From NCBI GenBank assembly GCA_030068145.1, contig JAPJBO010000850.1, positions 1 to 64,000 of the forward strand: a DNA stretch of 64,000 nt. The letters run 5' to 3'. Origin of the DNA: Diplonema papillatum (Eukaryota > Euglenozoa > Diplonemea > Diplonemida > Diplonemidae). Shown here one piece after another: positions 52,842 through 60,912 of this stretch. Position numbers and translations under genes: made by a program. Under the pieces are notes generated by a model, which had not been told where the DNA came from, did no database searches, and saw nothing but the letters and a program-made list of their open reading frames with translations. Position 1 is the first letter of the stretch. Every line of letters begins with the position of its first letter.

Positions 52842-53061
52842 AATACTCGAGGGGCTGCCTTGTGCTTACTTCGAAGGAGGCTAGAGGGGGAGAAACAATA
52901 CAACTACAAAATGGGTCTTTTTTGTTGAACGCTTACGCCCGCCACTAAACCCAGATTCACCTGTGTTTCGTGTGGGCTACAGCACATTTACCTCCTTTGA
53001 TCTTTGCAACTGGCAGCCTCCTCAAGTATTTCCTACAAAGCAGGTGCTTATACAAAAAAGA
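52842..53061 (+). repeat. R1 copy inserted in GH3 unit 2
   Basis: Units 1 and 3 have ATAAATGC followed by an A run and TGGGAACG; unit 2 has ATAAATGCAAAA, then R1 (TACTCGAGG...GCTTATAC), then A-rich AAATGGGAACG. The unit spacing grows from 407 to 619 bp, i.e. by 212 bp. This is a filled site with empty sites beside it and defines the element ends. Confidence 0.95.
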
Positions 53062-53315
53062 AAATGGGAACGGCCCGGAAACGCGGTCGCCTCGACGCTG
53101 GCGCCGGGGCTGCCGTCCTTCGCAAGGCGGACCCCGTGGGGCCCGTCTGCCATCCGCATGGGGATCCCCAGCCTTTCGACTTAGCAGCTGGACCTTCTCC
53201 TGGCGGGTGAGCTCCTTCTGCACGTCGCCGACGTCGAACATTGTACCTGCGGGCTTTCTCCCTACCTCCTCAGGCCTCGGCCCCCTTGAATTTGGCGCTT
53301 CGTAGAAGACAGACA
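53062..53315 (-). pseudogene. GH3 5'-end fragment, unit 2
   Basis: Second unit, same internal deletion as unit 1; its far end is joined to R1 instead of directly to the R3 variant. Confidence 0.9.
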
Positions 53316-53463
53316 CGCTGGTTGAGTCTTTGAGGAAAGGGAAGGGGGGTACTTTTTAATGTAACGTTTAGAACATGCCTCTCCCCTCATACATGAATGT
53401 GATGTAAGCATCAAGTCTTCTTTTTTTCGAAGAAGATGGTGTACACAGAATAAATGCAAAAAA

Positions 53464-53720
53464 AAATGGGAACGCCTGCGCCGCGGCCCGGAAACGCGGT
53501 CGCCTCGACGCTGGCGCCGGGGCTGCCGTCCTTCGCAAGGCGGACCCCGTGGGGCCCATCCACATGGGGATCCCCAGCCTTTCGACTTAGCCGCTGGACC
53601 TTCTCCTGGCGGGTGAGCTCCTTCAGCACGTCGCCGACGTCGAACACTGTACCTGCGGGCTTTCTCCCCTTCCTCCCTACCTCCTCAGGCCTCGGCCCCC
53701 TTGAATTTGGCGCTTCGTGC
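53464..53720 (-). pseudogene. GH3 5'-end fragment, unit 3
   Basis: Third unit, with an extra CGCCTGCGCCGCGGC stretch and a 9-bp duplication (CCTTCCTCC...) near the GH3 upstream region. The array ends here and normal R3 follows. Confidence 0.9.
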
Positions 53721-53739
53721 ACAAGGAGACTTACACATT

Positions 53740-53830
53740 GATCATGGAGGGGAAATCTTAGTTTAATGCTTGGACAGAACACTGCCTCTCGTGCATGATT
53801 GATGATAGCGTCAAGTCTGCAAAAAGAATA
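53740..53830 (+). repeat. R3 dispersed repeat
   Basis: GGGGAAATCTTAGTTTAATG, GGACAGAACACTGCCTCTCG, TGCATGATTGATGATAGCG and TCAAGTC. Confidence 0.85.
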
Positions 53831-54924
53831 GGCGCGATGTTTGTTTGTACGTGCCGGGGGAGGACTAGCCTGTTAGTGAGTGATAGTGAGTGAATATGAT
53901 CGGTAGGCTAATCTTCTCCCAAACACGCTGCCAGCGTTCTCTTTCGTGTTTACAATTAATTGTTATTACGAAAACGTGGCCGCTTGGCGAGCTCACGGTG
54001 TGCAAGAATTCGGTCCCTTGAGGTGCATGAAATTGCCTGGCGCTGTCCTTAATTGCTGACGCAGACTAACGCCATAGAATCTCTGCAGTCCGACTTCAAG
54101 CTTTTGACGGGTATCGTGGTCCGTCAGAGGGATAGACCGGCCACATTATTTTTAGACAAGCCCTGGCTCCACCGGGATGGGCCGTCTCGACTTGAAAGAC
54201 TGCCTTCGATCACGCACACACGTACACGTCTTCCACCGCAGGTTCAAGGCGCGTGATACGAACAAAAGGTGGAAAAACGCACGACTTAACGAAAAACTGA
54301 TGCCAGAGGAAACGCGAATTCGAACGTTTTTTCGGCGGGAAAAAAGAAAGGACAGGACAGCTGATTCCGGAATGGAAGCACGGCGGTGCGGTGTGCTGCG
54401 CGTTACGTCTGACAGCGATGGTGGCGTGGGGCATGCGCGGAGGATAAAGTGCGGGGGTGGGGCCATGATTCGTTCTAGGACCCTCTGTCTGACCCGCAGT
54501 GCAGCGGCGTTACCCGATTTCCTCTGCTCCATTCGCGCAGCCCGGCGTGCGTTTCCCCTGCCCGCGCAAGCGTTCCGAAAACGTGTCGACGCGGTCGAGC
54601 GCGGATCTACCCTACGAGGAGGACGCAGTTCGTGTGGCTAAGTCGGCCCACCTGGGACCACCTTCCCTTTTTTTGCCGAGAAAGAAAGCAGCGGTTTGCT
54701 GGGGGACGCACGCCCCCCCTCCCCACCCCACATGCAGGTCGAATCTGTCAAGTCAAAGAACGCTATTCCGGTGACCCCTCTCGGTCTATCGTCGTGCCAA
54801 ATGAGAAAAAAAAAATGTCGGAAAAAAACGCGGGCACAGGAAAGACTCTTCTTGGCGAAGGGTGGAGCGAAGGCACCCACCCGCGGCAGGAGGGGAGGGG
54901 GAGGCGCTGGCGTCGGGACCCTTC
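53831..54924. other. Intergenic, no supported gene
   Basis: A 154-codon plus-strand frame at 54177-54641 and its antisense shadows have no family resemblance. Nothing else is recognised. Confidence 0.45.
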
Positions 54925-55080
54925 TTACATCTTCAACTTGGTGCGCCTCCAGTGGCGTCTCTTGCTGTTCCACCGAATGACCTTCCCGGTCTTGAATCGC
55001 GCGAACCACGGCACCGGCCGGTTGATCCGCATCTTCTTAGCATAGTGCAGCTTGAGCGTCAACGTCTTGATCGCACCCAT
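54925..55080 (-). CDS. RPL39: 60S ribosomal protein eL39, copy 1
   Basis: A small basic protein lining the ribosome exit tunnel. The 51-aa protein [16 protein letters not shown]... has the family layout: K-L-K-LAKK-like start, [13 protein letters not shown], and the diagnostic C-terminal [14 protein letters not shown] followed by LKM. The length equals eL39 in other eukaryotes. One uninterrupted exon; the start is fixed by family length. The usual QW after RP(I/V)P is WF here, in all three copies. The 5' flank (TTTATTTCTGTCCCTG) is shared with copy 2, not copy 3. Intact and probably expressed. Confidence 0.93.
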   Translation of the reverse strand: MGAIKTLTLKLHYAKKMRINRPVPWFARFKTGKVIRWNSKRRHWRRTKLKM

Positions 55081-55086
55081 CTTGCT

Positions 55087-55821
55087 TTATTTTTCTTTAT
55101 TTCTGTCCCTGGGTGTGGCCGGGTGAGGTCGTAGCGTTTTGTACACGATATATGCCAACTTGCTTATTTGACGGCGTTTGATGATTGACTCATTCTTGGT
55201 GCTCCCTAGCGGCGGCACGTTCTGATTTCCGATTTCCATAGCAATTTGGGCAAGCACAACCATTGCGCTAGACGCGATAGTCAATGGGAATTGCAAAAGC
55301 ATGAGACTCCTCAGGTCGTCGAACGCATTAGCGGGCTGGGTTCGCCCAAGCCCATCAGCAGCTGGGTGTCGCTTGAAAACCTATTCTCTCAGACTGCGCT
55401 TCCGACCCTTCACTCGATGTACCCTATGGCGCCTAGTGCCCTGCGCTGCAGCATTTAATGGCACAATTTATTCACATCCTTGGTGCTGCTTGATCCTTCT
55501 CTCGCCGCTTCTCTGACGACTCTTCCGGCACCACAGCGCTGTGACCTCTTGCATCTAGATCTTCAGCATTTCTCTAGCCGCCGTACATACACAGCATACA
55601 CTAGCATTGGCACGCGTTTCTTGAACCCGGTCTCTACGTTGTCACTTGCTTCAAGCACTGTGACAGCAACATATGTATGCCTGCCTTTCTGCAGCTACTT
55701 GTTGGACGGCACTGCCTTCTTCAAGCCGACTTCATGCGAGGAGAAAGGAAAGTAGGAGCAGGAAAGACTTCGGGGAAGAAAACATCCCGTCAGGGCATCG
55801 TATATGAAAGGGCTACACCTC
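55087..55821. other. Spacer between eL39 copies 1 and 2
   Basis: 55311-55352 shares CAGGTCGTCGAACGC.TTAGCGG with 35818. No gene is seen. Confidence 0.5.
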
Positions 55822-55977
55822 TTACATCTTCAACTTGGTGCGCCTCCAGTGGCGTCTCTTGCTGTTCCAGCGAATGACCTTGCCCGTTTTGAACCGGGCG
55901 AACCATGGCACGGGTCGGTTGATCCTCATCTTCTTAGCATAGTGCAGCTTGAGCGTCAACGTCTTGATCGCACCCAT
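55822..55977 (-). CDS. RPL39: 60S ribosomal protein eL39, copy 2
   Basis: The encoded 51 residues are identical to copy 1. The first 17 and last ~14 codons also match copy 1 at the DNA level, while the middle carries about ten synonymous changes. The 5' flank matches copy 1 (TTTATTTCTGTCCCTG). Functional by all visible criteria. Confidence 0.92.
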   Translation of the reverse strand: MGAIKTLTLKLHYAKKMRINRPVPWFARFKTGKVIRWNSKRRHWRRTKLKM

Positions 55978-56024
55978 CTTATTGCTTTCTTTATTTCTGT
56001 CCCTGCGCGGTGTGTGAGGGTGCT

Positions 56025-56200
56025 AGAATGTATGGATAACCCCATGTTGCGGTGTATGGCCCAGGCTGTTAGCTTCCTCACGTCACAGCTGACGATCCTG
56101 TTTTGCTGCCCGTAGTTGTCCGGAACTGTAGCCTCGTTTGACGATGGCTCCTTGCTTCGTGTCCGTGTGCTGCTGGCTGCAACATGTATTCGGGGGGCAC
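56025..56200 (+). repeat. R11 duplicated segment
   Basis: Second copy of 26085-26262; it lacks about 20 bp (GACCACGTGCAGC region). Confidence 0.85.
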
Positions 56201-56905
56201 ACTTTTTTTGCGCACGCGCGCAGCAAGGGGCGTCGTGTTTGCGCGTGTGTTTAAGTGCATGGCTTATAGTGGGCAACGTTTGAAGCGAAGTTTGCCAGTC
56301 AGCTTTGAGCTGTCCCCACATGCGGCTTTTGGGTCCTGCGCCTCCCTCGGAAGTAGAGCGGGGGGAGGTTGCCAGCTCCCCCCAGAGGCATTCAGCTCGA
56401 GACTTCTGCTTTCGTCTCAAAAGCTGTATGACAACCTTCCCTTCCGACCAAATGCTCACAGTGCCGACGATTCAAACCCGCTTTGTAGTGCGGTCCGGGA
56501 GAAGTCCTACAATGGGTGAAAGCAAGCTCGATACACAAACTTCGGTTCCTCGATACCTGGTCCATCGATCCTTCGGCGTAGTCTGTGAGAATATCGTCGA
56601 AAACGTGCATGCAGAATCCACTGCTTGGTTTCACTCCTGGCGCTGCTCTTGAATGACCCCGCTGTGGTACGCGGACCCTTGCAAAACGGAGAAAAACACG
56701 GGCCGGGCACACGTTTTCGCAAGCGGCAAGCCTGCTGCCTGCGGGGCCAAGAGAAGGCTGACCGCAGCACAGAGGACAACAGGGGGAAATAGAAAGAGAA
56801 AGAGGCGGCAAGAGCCATGATGACGAAACTGCCGGCCGACGATCGATCGACGATGATGACCTCTGCTGGGTGGGGGGGGGACGGGGGTCTGTCTCGGTTT
56901 CCAAC
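56201..56905. other. Possible 3' part of the 56906 gene
   Basis: Open minus-strand frames continue here but no exon can be fixed. A run of nine G at 56872-56880 and Pro-rich readings reduce confidence. Confidence 0.3.
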
Positions 56906-57395
56906 CCGTGAGGGGCAGAAGCTGGACGATGCATGCAGAGCGCTGGAGCTCGGGCACGTTGTCCGCCAAGTCGAAGGCGAGACAGCCAACTAGCTGTCGT
57001 TGCCTTCGAGCGGACTTTCTTCAATACGTCGCCCACGCGCTGGGTTGCTACTTTCGCAGCGCAGCACAGGGTGTGCTGACGGGACGGCGGGTCCCTGCAG
57101 TAGAGTAAAGCGCCTGGCTACGTGCTTCCCCTTGTGGCATCATCTCACACGCACGATTATCCACGCCCGGGAATGCGGCTGAGCGGCCGAGCCCGTCTGT
57201 TGTCGGAACGCCAAGCGGCGAGGATACGTGCAATGCATTGAACCGCAGTCCGGTCGTCTGCCGGTTATGAGAACCGTGGCGCGAGGTGTTTACCTCAGGT
57301 AAGAATCCGCGATAGCCGTAAATCCTCGCGGCCAGTAACTTCGCGATGTATTCAAGGGCGTATTGGATGGCGGTGTCCTTCTGGCATCCGGCCAA
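56906..57395 (-). CDS. Tentative 5' exons of an unknown gene
   Basis: Exon 1 (57294-57395) starts MAGCQKDTAIQYALEYIAK and reads on to GYRGFLPE, where CTGAG|GTAAAC is a consensus donor at a codon boundary. After CGACAG a phase-0 frame (56993 to about 56906) reads LVGCLAFDLADNVPELQRSA and then CIVQLLPLT, ending at CACGG|GTTGG. Together they give about 63 ordered, helical residues with normal composition. No family recognised. Downstream exons are not found. It could be chance. Confidence 0.3.
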
Positions 57396-57504
57396 GGTCA
57401 GGGACTGATCGCTCGGGGAGCTTCGTCTCTTGCGAAAGGAAGAAAAGAGGGTACGTGCAAAAAAAAATCCCTTTTTTCCGCGTGCGAGAAGCCGCGCCGG
57501 CTTC

Positions 57505-57660
57505 TTACATCTTCAACTTGGTGCGCCTCCAGTGGCGTCTCTTGCTGTTCCACCTGATGACCTTCCCGGTCTTGAACCGCGCGAACCACGGCACCGGCCG
57601 GTTGATCCGCATCTTCTTCGCATAGTGCAGCTTCAGCGTCAACGTCTTGATGGCGCCCAT
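57505..57660 (-). CDS. RPL39: 60S ribosomal protein eL39, copy 3
   Basis: The 51 residues are identical to copies 1 and 2, but with synonymous changes spread along the gene (for example GGCGCC for GGTGCG at codons 2-3) and a different 5' flank (TTTTTTCGGTTCCTTTTC). The GC-rich codon choice is closer to purD and GH3 than that of copies 1-2, so this may be the parent gene. Functional by all visible criteria. Confidence 0.94.
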   Translation of the reverse strand: MGAIKTLTLKLHYAKKMRINRPVPWFARFKTGKVIRWNSKRRHWRRTKLKM

Positions 57661-57985
57661 TGTCGTGCCCCTGGTGGTCTTTTTTCGGTTCCTTTTCTTT
57701 TGCGACCTGCGGGTGCTTCTTTGCGTTTCCGACGATCCCGTGGGACGTGCAGGTTGGTGTCTTTCGACCGTGAGGTTCAGTTTGGTGCATGGGTATGATC
57801 TTGTGACAGAGGGAGCCGATGCCTCTCATCTCACCTTTAAAACACGGTTGAGTCACGCATGCTCTTGGCAGACGCTAGCGTACGGCATTCTGCACGCGCG
57901 TCACAATCGTCGGGTGGCATTGATCAGTTTGGTGCATGTGGACCTGGCAAGAATCTACGGGCGATGCCGTGCTGGAAAATTATGG
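57661..57985. other. Upstream of eL39 copy 3, with inverted R4 piece
   Basis: 57815-57890 is the inverted R4 unit (CATCTCACCTTTAAAACACG, CACGCATGCTCTTG, AGACGCTAGCG). Any promoter of eL39 copy 3 would lie in 57661-57800. Confidence 0.5.
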
Positions 57986-58188
57986 ACTGAGGGAAACTTC
58001 GGGGTGAACCAGCTACTAGATGGTTCGATGAGTCTTTCGCCCCTATACCCAGCTTTGACGAGCGATTTGCACGTCAATGCACCGCAACGGACCTCCACCA
58101 GGGTTTCCCCCGGCTTCGTCCTATCCAAGCATAGTTCACCATCTTTCGGGTCCCAACAAGTGTACTTACCTCAAATCCCTTTCCAGTA
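57986..58188 (-). pseudogene. LSU rRNA fragment (~180-200 nt)
   Basis: The minus strand carries, in order, GTTGGGACCCGAAAGATGG, TGAACTATGCTTGGATAGG, GGGGGAAACCCTGGTGGAGG, TCCGTTGCGGTGC, TGACGTGCAAATCG, GGGTATAGGGGCGAAAGACT, CATCGAACCATCTAGTAGCT and AAGTTTCCCTCAG: the domain II segment of eukaryotic cytosolic LSU rRNA. Sequence beyond both ends is not rRNA. Too short to be an rRNA gene; a dispersed fragment. Confidence 0.9.
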
Positions 58189-58437
58189 ATGCCGTACTGG
58201 CAAACTATAGACGACTTCGCAGCGCGCAACGCCACCGTAACGAAAAGTGTAGTGTATGCGAGCGGGTCAGCTACCAAGAGCCCAGCGGAAAGGCAGCAGA
58301 GTGGGCATCCTGGCTCAAGCATGCGGTAAAGTCTAGCCTGCTTCGGGTCCGTGACTCCGCCCGTGGAGCTCGTCGTTGGCCGTGAGCACGTGCTTCCTCG
58401 TGCAGCGCATCCTACGACGGCGCACGCCTCGTTTTTT
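58189..58437. other. Intergenic, no gene seen
   Basis: Nothing recognised. Confidence 0.5.
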
Positions 58438-58863
58438 TGAATCCTGCTGGTGCAGAACGTGGGCCTCACCACTTTGCTGTGGGCCTCTTCACGTTGCTTC
58501 CGCTAGTGGAAGGGTCGCTGCTAGCGCTTATGCACCGTGTTGTGTCCACTGAGAGACCCTTCGTTGGCTTCAAACTCTTTATAATAGAGAGACTTCGGCG
58601 TCCGGCACAACTCGTGCATATTTCTGCTCGTGCAGAACGTGGGCCTCTCCACGTTGCTGTGGGCCTCTTCACGTTGCTTCCGCTAGTGGAAGGGTCGCTG
58701 CTAGCGCTTATGCACCGTGTTGTGTTCACTGAAACCCTTTGTTGGCTTCAAACTCTTTATAATAGAGAGACTCCGGCGTCCGGCACAACTCATGTATAAT
58801 CCTGCTGGTGCAGAACGTGGGCCTCTTCACGTTGCTTCCGCTAGTGGAAGGGTCGCTGCACGC
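58438..58863. repeat. 180-bp tandem repeat, 2.4 units
   Basis: TGCAGAACGTGGGCCTC begins units at 58451, 58631 and 58809. Units 1 and 2 are full; unit 3 lacks the middle and ends at GGTCGCTGC. Within a unit TGTGGGCCTCTTCACGTTGC nearly repeats the start. Frames are kept open by the 3n period but encode no known domain. Confidence 0.9.
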
Positions 58864-59127
58864 AGCGCGTGTACAATTAGGCAGAGTCGCAAAGTATCTT
58901 TGTAGTAGTTCGCCAGGGGTTGCGGCGATTGTCCACAGACTTCACGCACCGTTAGCGTTCTTCAGCACTGCACCGTCTCAATAGGCGACAGCTCTGTCAG
59001 GGAAAATGAAGGGATCGTCAACAAGAGAATGGGTACGCAAGGCTACGATCGTCGCGAGGAGGCGAGGCAGAATCTATGGATCCTGGCGATTCTGTGTTTT
59101 CCTTTCCAGAGGGGAAAGACAGATAGG
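58864..59127. other. Intergenic, no gene seen
   Basis: Nothing recognised. Confidence 0.5.
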
Positions 59128-59412
59128 GAAAGCCTGCTACACGGGAGCCAAGCTTCACGTGTTCGGCGGTACTGCAGAGCCACGGGCCTACGGGTCAAGT
59201 GGCTACCGATTTTTTCCCAAACTAAAGCATCAAGGCGTGGCGCACCTTGGGGCTTGGCGCTTACGCTGAACACCAGCTCGTCGAGACGGTCAGCCGCAGG
59301 GCAGAGCGGACGGGGTTGTGGCACTGTGCTGCCTCCGACTCAAGCTTTGCAAGCTGTGGTTGACCGTCACGTTCCTGGACCAGGAGCGGCCTTTTTCTTT
59401 TTCTTTTTCTTC
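59128..59412 (+). repeat. R7 duplicated segment
   Basis: Second copy of 27402-27668, with an 18-bp insertion around GCGCACCTTGGGGCTTGG and small changes. Confidence 0.85.
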
Positions 59413-60418
59413 TTCTTTCCTTTCCAGAGCCTTTTCTACGGAACCGGGTGGCCTCTTTGGGAATGGAGGGGGCGAGGAAAAGGGGGCGGAAGGGCACATT
59501 TTTCTTCGAAAAAAAGATTTCCCGAACCGGCAGACATCGGCTGACACACACAGCGCCGCACTGTCTCCGACAGCTTCCAACAGCTGTTGGCTTCCTTCTG
59601 TTGCTCGAGCTCCCACGCGCCTCACCGGCCCGAATCCTTCTTTGCCGACCTTCCAAGCTGTACCCGAGCCACTCTTCCCCGCACTTGGGTACAGGTGTAT
59701 CTGAATCACAGGCCCGCTGGGGAAAGAGGACCCTGTTGAGTTTGACTCTAGTCTGACGTTGTGCGGTGACACGAGAGGTGTAGAATAGGTGGGAGGCCGC
59801 AACAATGAAATACCACTACTCTTGTTGTCGCTTTACTTATCCAATGATGGGAAGACGGCAGCTGCTCCCTTGTGGGGTTAGGGTCTTCGGATCCGTAGCT
59901 TATCCGTTTCCAGCGACAAACGGGCTTCGGCTCGCGAATCCTCGTTTGGAGACACCAGTCAGGCGGAGAGTTTGGTCGCTCGGTCGCTGTCGTGACCAAC
60001 GGATCGTTAGGCCACGCTTTCACTTCGAGGATCGGTAAGAAGATCCTGTGTTACCCATCTGCTCGTCGCTGCGCTTCCCTTGGACCCTTGGTCCCCCCTC
60101 CCTGCTAATGTGTAACAATGTATCAGATGTGCTGTTCTAAATGCCAGCTAACCTTTCCACCTGACTGATGTGTCTCCAAACGACGATTCGCAGCCGGAGC
60201 CCGTTCGTAGCGGAAAGCCACGGGCCCGAACAAGACCATCGGGTGTCGATGCGTCGGTATCCGACGCATTTTGACCCGTTTGAGGGGCTTTTGCTGGTCG
60301 GTAGAGTCTCCTGATGTCGGACGCTGGCGAAAGCAGCGAAGGCCATCAGTCCGCAGGATGCGTGCTCGCGACTAGGCAGCAGAAGGCGCCGGTGGGCGAC
60401 CGACTTTCATTTTGTTCC
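59413..60418. other. Intergenic with R13 copies
   Basis: 59880-59960 and 60165-60225 are inverted and direct relatives of R13 (CGTTTGGAGACACCAGTCAG and TGATGTGTCTCCAAACGACG). No gene is seen. Confidence 0.5.
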
Positions 60419-60607
60419 TCGCTTACACCACCGTGTGCTTCCCGGTTGTGTTCGTGTGTCTTGTCGTGTAGGGGTAGCAGGATGACGTCACGTCCGTTCA
60501 ACTCCGTTCAACACGCGGTTCGGTAGTTGCAGCACTTGGGATCTCTTCGGTTCTTTGTCGGGCAGCTTCGTCGAGCATTTCCTTTCAAAGCTGGCGCTTG
60601 TGTAAAA
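60419..60607 (+). repeat. R9 duplicated segment
   Basis: Second copy of 19505-19715. Confidence 0.8.
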
Positions 60608-60682
60608 CAATGCATGTGGCCGTTGGCGCAGCGAACCGTAGTTTGCGCTGATTTCAAACCCGCGAGGGGGCAAACCGAAAAG

Positions 60683-60860
60683 AGAGAGAGATGAGTTAGA
60701 GTGCAGGGACCATCTCACCGGGGAGTATCCGGTCGCCCCACTACTGTCCCGTACTACTACGGCGGGCGTCAGTCGGTACGTCGTGGGCGCGGAGCGAGCC
60801 GCGGCCCTGTCATAGATGTTGATTGCACCGATGGTGGCGCAGCCGGGGGCGTTCTGACCG
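60683..60860 (+). repeat. R6 dispersed repeat
   Basis: GATGAGTTAGAGTGCAGGGA, CCATCTCACCGGGGAG, GGGCGCGGAGCGAGCCGCGG and GCAGCCGGGGGCGTTCTGAC. Parts occur at 28605-28630, 28965-29070, 35985-36075 and 62517-62570. Confidence 0.75.
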
Positions 60861-60912
60861 ACGGGCGAGACCGCCTGGCAGGCGGCGGCCCCTACTCTGC
60901 AGGCGGCGGCCC

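Noticed and set aside
56392-57036. 214-codon minus-strand ORF
   Set aside because: A different frame over the same bases continues a consensus-spliced exon (56906-56993) and is preferred, although it is also weak.
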